From assembly GCA_017515425.1 (NCBI GenBank), contig JAFWFU010000009.1:1-51822 (forward strand): DNA of 51,822 nucleotides, in the 5' to 3' direction. Origin of the DNA: Mogibacterium sp. (lineage in GTDB: Bacteria > Bacillota > Clostridia > Peptostreptococcales > Anaerovoracaceae). Of the stretch, positions 8,159 to 16,876 are shown in pieces (position 1 is the first letter of the stretch; the number at the start of each line of letters is the position of its first letter). A program made the position numbers and the translations under genes. Under the pieces are notes generated by a model. The model ran no database searches, was not told the origin of the DNA, and saw only the letters and a list, made by a program, of their open reading frames with translations.

Positions 8159-8247
8159 AAAGACCGGTCAGTTGAAAGCGTCGGTATCAATGGGGCGTCC
8201 TGCGGATGTCCCATTGCCATAATGAGGCTTCGACAAATAATTAACGC

Positions 8248-8276
8248 TTGACAGGAATCAGAATGGTAAAGATAAT
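8248..8276 (+). promoter_or_regulatory. Promoter of the sodium:amino acid symporter gene
   Basis: TTGACA (8248-8253), 17 bases, GATAAT (8271-8276). The sequence after the -35 box (GGAAT) is shared with the promoter at 10957-10984. Confidence 0.75.
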
Positions 8277-8285
8277 ATGGATAAG

Positions 8286-8311
8286 GTTACGCATTGTGCA
8301 CGATGCGTAAC
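8286..8311. promoter_or_regulatory. Operator O3, near-perfect 26-bp palindrome
   Basis: A 26-bp palindrome with two mismatched positions, starting ten bases after the -10 box. It contains TTACGC-ATTGT-GCACGA (8287-8303), which matches the reverse complement of operator O4 upstream of dehydrogenase 2 at 16 of 17 positions. The shared half-sites tie the transporter to that gene. Confidence 0.75.
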
Positions 8312-8471
8312 TACCGCCTCAAATCGGTTCCTATATTTCGGCATTAGGCGGCTGTCCTTGCCGAAATCATTCAAAACTTACCACAAAGAACTAAACAGTA
8401 ATTGAAAGTTATCACTCTTCTGAAACGGTATATAACGGTATAAATAGGTAGAAAAATAAGGAGGTAGTGAG

Positions 8472-9845
8472 ATGCAAGAAAGTAGAGGATTTGCCTCTCG
8501 GATAGGCTTTATTCTTACCATGGCAGCGTTTTGCATTGGCATTGGTAATCTTTGGAAATTCCCCTACGTCGTGGGAGCTAACGGCGGCGGAGCATTTCTG
8601 CTGGTATATCTAATTCTGGTCGTTGTTTTGGGTATTCCGCTCTTCATCATAGAGGTAACGCTTGGCCGCAGCGCTCAGCTGTCGCCCATAGCGGGAATGT
8701 CCGCTCTCGAAGGGAAAAAGTCGCTTTGGTCTGCAATAGGCTGGCTTGAAGCAATAGGAATGTTTGGCGTTTCCGTATTCTCGGGTACGGTAATTGCCGG
8801 CTGGTCGCCCGGATATATTTGGAAGGTTGCAAGCGGGCAGCTTTCCGGGCTCACGGCTGACGAAATCGGCGGTGTATTCGCAAGCTTTGCGGGCTCTAAT
8901 GCCTGTATCGCATGGGGCGCACTGAGCTTTGCTCTGCTGGCAGCCTGCCTGCTCGGCGGTGTTAAAAAGGGAGTTGAGAAGGTTTGCTCTATCCTTCTTC
9001 CGACGCTTTTCGTTATCATGATTGGACTTGCCGTCTATGCGAATACTTTGCCCGGTTCTTCAGCAGGTCTTAAATGGTATCTGACGCCTGATTTCTCCAA
9101 GATTAACTTCTCGGTTATTGGCGCCGCCACAGCTCAGGTATTCTTCTCGATAGGAATCGGAATGTGCGTGGCTTTTGTATATGGATCATATATCAAAAAG
9201 GACAGCGGCTTGGTAGGCTCCATGACTACCACGGCATTGCTTGACACATTTATCGCCGTGCTGGCAGGTCTTATCTGCACACCGGCTCTCTTCGCATTCA
9301 ATATGGAGCCGACAGCGGGTCCGTCACTTATTTTCGTAACGCTCCCTGCTCTGTTTAACGCCATGGGCGGATTCGGCAGACTATTCGGCACGCTGTTTAT
9401 GCTCTGTGTATTCGCCGCCGGATTCAGTTCGCTTCTCGGTGGTTTGGAGGCTCTTGTGGCTTCCATTACAGACTCAACCAAGCTCAGCAGAAAGAAAGCT
9501 GTTGCCGTTCTGCTGATAGTGGTCTATGGTCTTTCAATGTTCGTAACAAGGTCGATGAATCCTGAATCATCAGTTTCCGGTTGGAAGTTTGCGTTCGACT
9601 TCGGGCTCTTCGACTTTATCGACTTCATTGCGGAAGGTCTCTGTATGCCGATAGCAGGTCTGCTGATGTATGTATATGCCATTTGGAAATGGGGCTATAA
9701 GAAGTTCGCAGATGAAGCAAATGCCGGAACGCCTGAGGGTAAGTTCAAGCTCGGAGACAATTTCGCATGGTATTTCAAATATGTGCTGCCGTTCTTTGTA
9801 GTATTCGGCGTATACTGCATACTGCATTCATTCGGAGTAATTTAG
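8472..9845 (+). CDS. Sodium:neurotransmitter symporter (NSS/SNF) family amino acid transporter
   Basis: 457 residues and about eleven or twelve membrane helices. The first helix carries the sodium- and substrate-binding signature GIGNLWKFPYVVGANGGGAF, as in LeuT, MhsT and TnaT. Bacterial members import hydrophobic or aromatic amino acids with Na+. AAGGAGG lies before the ATG. It sits between two amino acid dehydrogenase genes and shares operator half-sites with dehydrogenase 2, so it probably imports the substrate of one or both. It lies upstream of a strong terminator. Confidence 0.93.
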   Translation: MQESRGFASRIGFILTMAAFCIGIGNLWKFPYVVGANGGGAFLLVYLILVVVLGIPLFIIEVTLGRSAQLSPIAGMSALEGKKSLWSAIGWLEAIGMFGVSVFSGTVIAGWSPGYIWKVASGQLSGLTADEIGGVFASFAGSNACIAWGALSFALLAACLLGGVKKGVEKVCSILLPTLFVIMIGLAVYANTLPGSSAGLKWYLTPDFSKINFSVIGAATAQVFFSIGIGMCVAFVYGSYIKKDSGLVGSMTTTALLDTFIAVLAGLICTPALFAFNMEPTAGPSLIFVTLPALFNAMGGFGRLFGTLFMLCVFAAGFSSLLGGLEALVASITDSTKLSRKKAVAVLLIVVYGLSMFVTRSMNPESSVSGWKFAFDFGLFDFIDFIAEGLCMPIAGLLMYVYAIWKWGYKKFADEANAGTPEGKFKLGDNFAWYFKYVLPFFVVFGVYCILHSFGVI

Positions 9846-10018
9846 TGAACGTCGTATAATTCGATTCACTGATATTAGCGACCGAAAAACGCACCTGTTA
9901 ATTGACAGAGAACATCTGTAAAATGGCAGAAAAAATACAAATCGGTAAGAGATAGGAAGTGCAACGATAAACAGTTGCAAATACTAAATTACAAACAACA
10001 GCTATAAGCACTAGAAAT

Positions 10019-10077
10019 GAGCGGTTCATTCCGACCAGATTTCAGCAGATCTGAGGGTCGGGGAACCGCTCTTTCTT
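10019..10077 (+). terminator. Intrinsic terminator of the symporter gene
   Basis: A long two-part stem, GAGCGGTTC...GAACCGCTC outside and CCGACC...GGTCGG inside, followed by TTTCTT. Confidence 0.8.
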
Positions 10078-10084
10078 ATGACTT

Positions 10085-10180
10085 GAATACATTTCTCATG
10101 CCTCGAATACATGAAAACATTTCGAATACATGAATATAACTCGAATTCATGTATATATTTAGAATACATGAATATATGTC
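10085..10180. repeat. Diverged tandem repeat, 19-20 bp unit, five copies
   Basis: Units start at 10085, 10105, 10124, 10143 and 10162 with the core GAATACATGAATATAT. The array fills the space between the symporter terminator and the 3' end of the convergent regulator gene. Confidence 0.8.
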
Positions 10181-10188
10181 TAGCGGCT

Positions 10189-10821
10189 TTAACTATTTGG
10201 CATACGCCTATAATGCTCCTTGATAAGCGATAGAACCCTATTGTGATCGCCTTTCTTCACGGCGTCCAACATCTGACGGTGTTCCTCTATTATAGGCAGA
10301 CGCTCGGCTTCAAGGAATGAATGGTCATATACTACAACGAGGTAAAAAATATCCTCTATCTCGCCATACATCTTTTTAAGATAATCGTTTTCGGTGCATG
10401 AAACGAAACTCTTGTCAAACTGCATTGAAACCCTGACGTATTCATGCTGCTCGCAGTTCTTATATACGGAAAGCTGCGCCTCTAAAGCCTCTTCTAGCAG
10501 GCTGATAAGAAGGTCTGTTTTACCCAAATCGACGGCGAGCGAATATGAACCGTAGAGCAGTGCCTTGACGGATTGCTCGATTTTAAAGAAGAGCTCGTTT
10601 GAAAAGGGCAAAACTCGGTAGCCGGCGTTTGGGATTATCTCAATCAAGCCGTCCCTTTCAAGCATGGAGAGAGCCTCTCTGATAGGTGTATTGCTGACAT
10701 TGAGTTCCCTAGACAAGGTAAGGATATTGATTCTCTCGCCGAGCGCTATCTCGCCCGTGAGAATTCTGTTCTTTATTATGCCATAGAGCTGGTCTTTGAT
10801 AGGTATTCTGACTAAATCCAT
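10189..10821 (-). CDS. GntR-family transcriptional regulator (FadR/FCD subfamily), copy 2
   Basis: 210 residues from the ATG at 10821, chosen because GGAG stands six bases upstream. The longer frame from 10890 adds 23 residues but has no ribosome binding site and would leave a leader of only about 16 bases. The winged helix has SNTPIREALSMLERDGLIE. The FCD domain ends with EEHRQMLDAVKKGDHNRV and EHYRR. Its layout matches regulator 1, and it too is divergent from a dehydrogenase gene. Probably a repressor of dehydrogenase 2 and the symporter. Confidence 0.92.
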   Translation of the reverse strand: MDLVRIPIKDQLYGIIKNRILTGEIALGERINILTLSRELNVSNTPIREALSMLERDGLIEIIPNAGYRVLPFSNELFFKIEQSVKALLYGSYSLAVDLGKTDLLISLLEEALEAQLSVYKNCEQHEYVRVSMQFDKSFVSCTENDYLKKMYGEIEDIFYLVVVYDHSFLEAERLPIIEEHRQMLDAVKKGDHNRVLSLIKEHYRRMPNS

Positions 10822-10912
10822 ATAATTCTCCATTGAACGATTGCATTGTTTAAATGGCAATGATGAATATTCAGATAGTTTATTGTGCATAAAACACTAT
10901 ATATTCGAAACA

Positions 10913-10941
10913 AGTATAGAAAAACAAAAAAGACCTGTCAA
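10913..10941 (-). promoter_or_regulatory. Promoter of GntR regulator 2
   Basis: On the minus strand, TTGACA (10941-10936), 17 bases, TATACT (10918-10913). A TTGTGC half-site at 10883-10888 lies just inside the transcript and could give autoregulation. Confidence 0.7.
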
Positions 10942-10956
10942 GACTGTAAATAGGTG

Positions 10957-10984
10957 TTGACAGGAATAAAAATCTGAATATAAT
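10957..10984 (+). promoter_or_regulatory. Promoter of dehydrogenase gene 2
   Basis: TTGACA (10957-10962), 16 bases, TATAAT (10979-10984), a near-consensus promoter. It lies back to back with the regulator 2 promoter. Confidence 0.8.
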
Positions 10985-11000
10985 AAAGGAAGGAATCGAA

Positions 11001-11019
11001 ATCGTGCATAATGCGTAAT
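11001..11019. promoter_or_regulatory. Operator O4
   Basis: ATCGTGC-ATAAT-GCGTAAT, 16 bases after the -10 box. The half-sites TCGTGC and GCGTAA are the same two used in O3. An ATG inside this site (11011) opens the reading frame but is unlikely to be the start codon. Confidence 0.7.
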
Positions 11020-11052
11020 ATTAACTATCAGATTTTTACGGAGGACATAGTA

Positions 11053-12408
11053 ATGAGAAGCATTAAAACACCAATGAAGGCTGAGCGCCTTACCACACTA
11101 AGGATATTGTACGATTATAAGACCGGAGTATTCAGAATGGAAGCTCTTAAACAGTGGGAGCCGGATCTGGATTTCTCCAAATACAACAAGGAATTCTATG
11201 TCGAGAGCATTTTGACTGATGATGTCAAATACTACAACACTAAGGAAGTAGAAGCATTGTTCGAGAAATATAATCTTGCTGACTATCTCGAGGACATCAA
11301 AAACCTCTTGATAGAGGGCAGGCATTTCGGCATAGAAGCCTACTACCACGAGGGCTACGACATTCTATATATGTCCAATCAGCATAGCCGCAAGTTGGGT
11401 ATAAACAACAAATGGCATGCTACGCTTGCGGGCGGTATCAGAAGGCACGATAAGAACGAGGAAGAAATCGACGTAATCATAGACGGGCTCAACCTCGGGC
11501 GCGGAATGAGCTTCAAGAATGTGGCAGGCAGGATAAATATGGGCGGCTGCAAACAGACCGTAACTATGGATCCCATTGATTTGAACAATTTACAGCATGT
11601 AGGATTTCTCGGCTTCTGCATTGACAGTTGCCGAACCATGACGGGGCCTGATATGAATTTCCCGACCGAACTTGCGGACGCGGAGAATGAACATTTCTCC
11701 ATGCAGTATACCAATGGGCCGAAGTATTCGGTGCTCGGGGAAACGGGAGTGCCTACGGCGTATGGTGTATATAAAACTTTGAAACAGGCTGTCAACTATA
11801 AAGAAGGAACGGAGAGCCTGGCGGGCAAGACTGCTACAGTCGTGGGACTAGGTGCGGTAGGCTGGTATATGGCTGAATATCTGCTTGAGGAAGTGGACAA
11901 ACTCTATATTGCCGACCTGAACCCTGCGAGAGCGGAGCAGTTTAAGTCGGAGCATGAAGGAAATATCGCCTGCATTCCGCTGGAAGGTGCATATTATAAT
12001 GAATGCGATATACTGTCGCCATGCGCGATAGGCGGAGTGTTCAGCGACGAGACCATTCCAAAGCTGAACTGCAAATATATATGGGGATCGTCGAACAACG
12101 GTCTTAAAGCCTCGGGAGCGGAAGAGGAAATACGGCTTGCGGAGCTCCTCAAAGCGAGAGACATAGTATATCAGGTCGAATGGTGGCATAATACCGCGGG
12201 CGTAATCTGCGGATTTCAGGAATATATTTATGGAAAGTCTGCGACCCAGGAAAAACTCTATGAGACGATCGACAGCACCATGCCTAAGTCCACATATATG
12301 AATTTGAAGCAGGCTGACGAGCTTGGCATTACGCCGACCGAAAATGCCTATAGGCTTGCAGATGAGATAATCTATGGAGATAAAACGCTCGAGGATATAA
12401 ATTGGTAG
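11053..12408 (+). CDS. Glu/Leu/Phe/Val dehydrogenase family protein, copy 2
   Basis: 451 residues, a close paralogue of the enzyme at 6815-8158 with many identical blocks (GLNLGRGMSFKN, GGCK, VEWWHNTAGVICG). Catalytic lysines are at 155 and 167; the Rossmann motif is GLGAVGWYMAEYL. The frame is open from 11011, but GGAGG stands before the ATG at 11053, the paralogue lacks the extra 14 residues, and 11011 lies inside the operator, so 11053 is used. It probably deaminates a related amino acid with NAD(P). The pair likely arose by duplication of a regulator/dehydrogenase unit, then divergence of substrate or signal. Confidence 0.88.
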   Translation: MRSIKTPMKAERLTTLRILYDYKTGVFRMEALKQWEPDLDFSKYNKEFYVESILTDDVKYYNTKEVEALFEKYNLADYLEDIKNLLIEGRHFGIEAYYHEGYDILYMSNQHSRKLGINNKWHATLAGGIRRHDKNEEEIDVIIDGLNLGRGMSFKNVAGRINMGGCKQTVTMDPIDLNNLQHVGFLGFCIDSCRTMTGPDMNFPTELADAENEHFSMQYTNGPKYSVLGETGVPTAYGVYKTLKQAVNYKEGTESLAGKTATVVGLGAVGWYMAEYLLEEVDKLYIADLNPARAEQFKSEHEGNIACIPLEGAYYNECDILSPCAIGGVFSDETIPKLNCKYIWGSSNNGLKASGAEEEIRLAELLKARDIVYQVEWWHNTAGVICGFQEYIYGKSATQEKLYETIDSTMPKSTYMNLKQADELGITPTENAYRLADEIIYGDKTLEDINW

Positions 12409-12503
12409 TTGACATCAACGATTTATTCGAATTGCTGATGCCTCAGCCAGCGGCGGTTCATCAATCGGTTTCTCCCGAGAAGGTGGGAAGGACGGAATAT
12501 CAA

Positions 12504-12544
12504 AGGGAGTGCGGCGACGACCACACTCCCTATTCGATTTTTAT
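12504..12544 (+). terminator. Intrinsic terminator of dehydrogenase 2
   Basis: AGGGAGTG (12504-12511) pairs with CACTCCCT (12524-12531), followed by a T-rich stretch with five consecutive T. Confidence 0.65.
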
Positions 12545-12547
12545 AGA

Positions 12548-12635
12548 TTGAACTGCTCCTAAAATCGAGCTGCTACTGTAAATCAGACTGTTTCAAAAGT
12601 CGAATTACTCATATCTATCGAACTGCTAGAGCGCT
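12548..12635. repeat. Diverged tandem repeat, 17-18 bp unit, five copies, at serA 3' end
   Basis: Units start at 12548, 12565, 12583, 12600 and 12618, with cores such as TTGAACTGCTCCTAAAA, TCGAGCTGCTACTGTAAA and TCGAACTGCTAGAGCGCT. The unit at 12618 contains the stop codon of serA (minus strand), so the array may have grown from the end of that gene. Confidence 0.65.
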
Positions 12636-13759
12636 CTGAACTTCACTATGCAGTCGCAGTTGAAGGCTTCGCTTCCAGCCTTGACATCGGCGATAAAATA
12701 ACCGAACTCGGATCTCTTGCAGCCTGCGAAGTCCTCGAGATTGCCGCCGTAGAAGCCTTTAATCTTTTCCGCAACCTCGGACTCTTCCTTATCGCATTTA
12801 ACGAGGAAGCAATGTCTGTCAACGCCGGCTTTTCTCTCGAGGGTAACTCTCGGGAAGTTTACGGAGTTTACGATATTGCCGTTCTCAAGGTAGTCCATGA
12901 GCTGATCCGTAGCCATGATAGCGCAGTTTTCCTCAGCCTCTGCCGTGGAAGCTCCGAGGTGAGGTGTGGCAACAATGCCCTTCTTACCGATATACTCAGG
13001 CTCCAGGAGGTCTGTCATATATTTTCTCATCTTGCCCGACTCGAGAGCCTCAACCACATCATCAACGACGATAAGATCAGGTCTTGCGTAGTTCATAAAG
13101 ATGACGCCGTCCTTCATCTTGGAGATGAGCTCTTTGTTCACCATGCCCTTCGTGGTCGGAAGCGACGGAACATGAATCGAGATGAAATCGCAGAGCGGCA
13201 CCATTTCCTCTACGCTGTCGCAGAGCTTGCAGGGCGCTGTCAGACATGGGTGAGGTGTGAAGGCCTCATATCCGACTACGTTCATACCGAGGGCATATCC
13301 GCTGTTGGCAATCTTTGCACCAATGGCTCCGAGCCCGATAATACCGAGGGTCTTGCCTGCAATCTCCGTTCCGGCGAACTGCTTCTTGCCCTTTTCAACC
13401 TCGGACGCGACGTCGCCGCTGAGGGTCTGTCCCCATGCGATACCTTCATAGATATTACGCGAACCCATAATCATTCCGGCAACCGCGAGCTCTTGCACCG
13501 CATTGGAATTCGCACCCGGAGTATTGAATACGACGATTCCCTTATCCGAGCATTTCTCCAGCGGAATATTGTTCACGCCTGCGCCGGCTCTGCCGATTGC
13601 GAGCAGCTCGTCAGAGAAATCCATATCGTGCATTTTGAATGACCTTATGATAACGCCGCTTGCCTTATCAACATCTTCCGTAAGTTCGAATTTGTCCGTA
13701 AGTCTGTCGAGACCCTTGGAAGAGATGTTGTTTAAAGTACCGATTAAATACTTATCCAT
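12626..13759 (-). CDS. serA: D-3-phosphoglycerate dehydrogenase-like 2-hydroxyacid dehydrogenase
   Basis: 377 residues. The substrate domain opens with IGTLNNISSKGLDRL and RAGAGVNNIPLEKC; the NAD-binding domain has GLGAIGAKIA. The catalytic His lies in TPHLGASTAEAEEN. The segment around the catalytic Arg reads NYARPDLIVVDD, not the common ARGGxVDE. A C-terminal segment of about 65 residues may be a diverged ACT-like domain. This is the short clostridial form. It oxidises 3-phosphoglycerate in serine synthesis, supported by serC 2 kb away beyond pckA. It is divergent from pckA with 285 bases between them. Confidence 0.88.
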   Translation of the reverse strand: MDKYLIGTLNNISSKGLDRLTDKFELTEDVDKASGVIIRSFKMHDMDFSDELLAIGRAGAGVNNIPLEKCSDKGIVVFNTPGANSNAVQELAVAGMIMGSRNIYEGIAWGQTLSGDVASEVEKGKKQFAGTEIAGKTLGIIGLGAIGAKIANSGYALGMNVVGYEAFTPHPCLTAPCKLCDSVEEMVPLCDFISIHVPSLPTTKGMVNKELISKMKDGVIFMNYARPDLIVVDDVVEALESGKMRKYMTDLLEPEYIGKKGIVATPHLGASTAEAEENCAIMATDQLMDYLENGNIVNSVNFPRVTLERKAGVDRHCFLVKCDKEESEVAEKIKGFYGGNLEDFAGCKRSEFGYFIADVKAGSEAFNCDCIVKFRAL

Positions 13760-14044
13760 TTTGTCCTCCGATTTATAAATATTATAAAAATGCAGTTTTT
13801 ATTGTCGGGACTTGCCCGCGTAGAGGCGAAGCCCGTTCGTGTAAAGTATAACACCCGCGTTGTGATACATTCAATAAAAAGAAAACTGCCGAAAAGAAGA
13901 AATACAAGTTGAAACATTGACATAAATATGCTTATTATTATATGAGCACAAATTTGGATTTCTGAGGACGAGCAGAGCAATGGCTCCCGGCGAATTCCTG
14001 AGAAAATGCTGATAAATTATTTTTACATATAGGGAGGTAAATAC
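13760..14044. promoter_or_regulatory. Divergent serA/pckA promoter region
   Basis: For serA (minus strand) TTGAAT and TATACT, 18 bases apart, lie around 13846-13875. For pckA, TTGACA at 13917-13922 is followed by an AT-rich stretch with a possible -10 (TATATG) at 13939-13944. I recognise no operator. Confidence 0.5.
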
Positions 14045-15658
14045 ATGGCTAATATCGATCTGACAAAATACGGTATTACAGGTACGACTGAAATCGTCCA
14101 CAATCCGTCATTCGAGGTGCTCTTCGAGGAAGAGATGAAGAGCGAGCTGACGGGTTTCGACAAGGGACAACTGACTGAGCTTGACGCGGTCAACGTAATG
14201 ACGGGTATCTACACGGGACGTTCGCCTAAGGACAAATACATCGTAATGGATGATAATTCCAGAGATACGGTGTGGTGGACGACCGACGAATATAAGAATG
14301 ACAATCACCCAATGTCAGAGGAAGCTTGGGGCACGGTCAAGAAGCTGGCTATTGATGAGCTTTGCAATAAGAGACTCTTCGTAGTAGACGCATTCTGCGG
14401 CACGAACGCGGACACACGCATGGCTATCCGTTTCATCGTAGAGGTAGCTTGGCAGGCGCATTTCGTAACAAATATGTTTATCGTTCCTACAGCTGAGGAG
14501 CTGGAGAACTTCGAGCCTGACTTCGTGGTCTACAACGCTTCAAAGGCTAAGGTGGCAAATTATGAGGAGCTCGGACTCAATAGCGAGACATGCGTAGCAT
14601 TCAATATCACAAGCCGTGAGCAGGTGATCGTAAATACATGGTACGGCGGCGAGATGAAGAAGGGTATGTTCTCCATGATGAACTACTATCTGCCGCTCAA
14701 GGGCATCGCTTCCATGCACTGCTCCGCCAATACGGATATGGACGGAAAGAATACGGCGATCTTCTTCGGACTTTCGGGAACGGGGAAGACTACGCTCTCT
14801 ACAGATCCTAAGAGACTTCTTATCGGTGATGATGAGCACGGCTGGGACGATGAAGGCGTATTCAATTTCGAGGGCGGCTGCTATGCTAAGGTAATCAACC
14901 TCGACAAAGAGTCTGAGCCCGACATCTACAATGCTATCAAGCGCGACGCTCTCCTCGAGAACGTAACGGTTGACGCAGACGGCAAGATTGACTTCGCGGA
15001 TAAGAGCGTAACGGAGAATACCCGTGTTTCATATCCTATCGACCATATCGACAAGATTGCGCTCAAGGTCAACGGCAAGTCCGCAGGCCCTGAGGCGAAG
15101 AATGTAATCTTCCTCTCGGCTGACGCGTTCGGAGTTCTGCCTCCTGTTTCTATTCTGACACCGGAGCAGACACAGTATTATTTCCTCAGCGGATTTACGG
15201 CTAAGCTGGCAGGAACCGAAAGAGGAATTACCGAGCCGACACCGACATTCTCGGCTTGCTTCGGACAGGCATTCCTCGAGCTTCACCCGACTAAGTATGC
15301 GGAGGAACTCGTAAAGAGAATGGAAAAGAGCGGCGCAAAGGCTTATCTCGTAAATACGGGCTGGAACGGAACGGGAAAGAGAATTTCAATCAAGGATACA
15401 CGCGGCATTATCGACGCCATTCTGAACGGTGATGTACTGAACGCGCCTACAAAGAAGATTCCGTATTTCGATTTCGAGGTGCCGACAGAGCTTCCGGGCG
15501 TTGACCCTGCAATCCTCGACCCAAGAGATACTTATGCTGACGCTTCCGAGTGGGACGAGAAGGCGAAAGACCTGGCGGGAAGATTCATCAAGAACTTCGA
15601 CAAATATACGAGCAATGACGCCGGAAAGGCGCTCGTAGCCGCAGGCCCGAAGCTGTAA
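14045..15658 (+). CDS. pckA: Phosphoenolpyruvate carboxykinase (ATP)
   Basis: 537 residues, the usual length for the ATP-dependent enzyme. It interconverts oxaloacetate plus ATP with PEP, CO2 and ADP; in anaerobes it may run either way. Clear motifs are TGRSPKDKY, the P-loop [11 protein letters not shown] (around residue 244), [18 protein letters not shown] and [18 protein letters not shown] precedes the ATG. Flanking serA and serC suggest a role in moving C4 carbon to PEP and serine. Confidence 0.97.
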   Translation: MANIDLTKYGITGTTEIVHNPSFEVLFEEEMKSELTGFDKGQLTELDAVNVMTGIYTGRSPKDKYIVMDDNSRDTVWWTTDEYKNDNHPMSEEAWGTVKKLAIDELCNKRLFVVDAFCGTNADTRMAIRFIVEVAWQAHFVTNMFIVPTAEELENFEPDFVVYNASKAKVANYEELGLNSETCVAFNITSREQVIVNTWYGGEMKKGMFSMMNYYLPLKGIASMHCSANTDMDGKNTAIFFGLSGTGKTTLSTDPKRLLIGDDEHGWDDEGVFNFEGGCYAKVINLDKESEPDIYNAIKRDALLENVTVDADGKIDFADKSVTENTRVSYPIDHIDKIALKVNGKSAGPEAKNVIFLSADAFGVLPPVSILTPEQTQYYFLSGFTAKLAGTERGITEPTPTFSACFGQAFLELHPTKYAEELVKRMEKSGAKAYLVNTGWNGTGKRISIKDTRGIIDAILNGDVLNAPTKKIPYFDFEVPTELPGVDPAILDPRDTYADASEWDEKAKDLAGRFIKNFDKYTSNDAGKALVAAGPKL

Positions 15659-15761
15659 GCTCCTCTCAGCATTACAATACTGTAACGAAGTAACAGCTTT
15701 CACATGAGTGAAGTGTTATAATAAAACAACTAATATAATTATTTAACGGAGGTATATACCC

Positions 15762-16853
15762 ATGGCTGAAGAATATCGCGTACTAAATTTCTCTGCCGGC
15801 CCATCCGTACTCCCTGAGCCCGTGCTCAGAAAATGTGCTGATGAGATGCTCAACTACAACGGAACAGGTGAAGGCGTAATGGAAATGAGCCACAGATCCC
15901 CTGAGTATCAGCAGATTATTGATGACGCAGAGGCTAATCTGCGCAAGCTGATGAATATTCCGGACGATTACTATGTGCTCTTCCTACAAGGCGGCGCTAC
16001 ATTGCAGTTCTCAATGGTTCCTATCAACCTGATGACGGGTTCTAAGAAGGCGGACTTTATCGTTGCCGGACAGTGGGGACAGAAGGCTTATGAAGAGGCT
16101 TGCAAATTCGGCGATGCCCGCTGCGTTGCTTCGTCAAAAGAGGATAAGTATTCATATATTCCAAAGGTGAGCAAGGACGACATCAGACCTGATGTAGACT
16201 ATGTCCACATCTGCTACAACAATACCGTATTCGGAACTCACTATAATGAGCTTCCTGACTTCGGAGATCATCTGCTCGTAGCCGATATGTCCTCATGCAT
16301 TCTCTCAGAGGAAGTTGATGTTTCGAAATTCGGACTCATCTTTGCGGGTGCGCAGAAGAATATCGCCCCGGCAGGTCTTACAATCGTAATCGTAAGAAAG
16401 GATCTCGTAGGAAAGGCACCGGAGAATACTCCAATCTACCTCGACTATAAGATTCACGCGGATAAGGGATCAATGTATAATACTCCTCCGAGCTATACTA
16501 TCTATGTAGCAGGCGAAGTATTCAAATACCTCCTCGAGAACGGCGGTATCAAGGCAATGCACGAGAAGGATGTCCGCAAGGCTAATAAGCTTTACGACTA
16601 TCTCGATTCCTCCAAGCTTTTCAGCGGCACGGTTGCCAAAGAGGACAGATCACTGATGAATATCACCTTCGTTACGGGAAATGAGGAGCTCGACAAGAAG
16701 TTCATTGCCGGCGCGAAGGAGAGAGGCATGATTAACCTTGCCGGTCACAGAATCGTAGGCGGTTGCAGAGCTTCCGTTTACAACGCATTCCCAGAAGAGG
16801 GTGTGGACAGGCTGATTGAGTATATGAAGGAATTCGAAGCAGAGAATGCTTAA
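15762..16853 (+). CDS. serC: Phosphoserine aminotransferase
   Basis: 363 residues. This class V PLP aminotransferase converts 3-phosphohydroxypyruvate and glutamate to phosphoserine. Family motifs are NFSAGPSVLPEPVL at the N-terminus, GEGVMEMSHRSPEY, LQGGATLQF, and FAGAQKNIAPAG with the PLP-binding Lys around 198. C-terminal GGCRASVYNAFPEEGVDRL matches SerC. A TATAAT at 15717-15722 could be its own -10 box. With serA it covers two of the three steps to serine; serB is not in the window. Confidence 0.95.
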   Translation: MAEEYRVLNFSAGPSVLPEPVLRKCADEMLNYNGTGEGVMEMSHRSPEYQQIIDDAEANLRKLMNIPDDYYVLFLQGGATLQFSMVPINLMTGSKKADFIVAGQWGQKAYEEACKFGDARCVASSKEDKYSYIPKVSKDDIRPDVDYVHICYNNTVFGTHYNELPDFGDHLLVADMSSCILSEEVDVSKFGLIFAGAQKNIAPAGLTIVIVRKDLVGKAPENTPIYLDYKIHADKGSMYNTPPSYTIYVAGEVFKYLLENGGIKAMHEKDVRKANKLYDYLDSSKLFSGTVAKEDRSLMNITFVTGNEELDKKFIAGAKERGMINLAGHRIVGGCRASVYNAFPEEGVDRLIEYMKEFEAENA

Positions 16854-16876
16854 TTGCTGAACGCGGAGAAACGCTA

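Larger units (their letters stand above)
8159..8471. other. Intergenic region between dehydrogenase 1 and transporter
   Basis: It holds a 12-bp hairpin with a TGC loop (8189-8215) that lacks a T run, then the transporter promoter (8248-8276) and operator (8286-8311). The remaining 150 bases of untranslated leader show nothing else I recognise. Confidence 0.6.
9846..10188. other. Intergenic region after the symporter
   Basis: About 170 bases of AT-rich sequence without features, then an intrinsic terminator (10019-10077) and a 19-bp tandem repeat (10085-10180) that runs up to the stop codon of the convergent regulator gene. Confidence 0.6.

Noticed and set aside
8189-8215. 12-bp hairpin after dehydrogenase 1 as a terminator
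   Set aside because: There is no T run after the stem; kept only as an intergenic note.
12812-13642. Long plus-strand open frame opposite serA
   Set aside because: A mirror of the codon bias of serA; serA has full family motifs.
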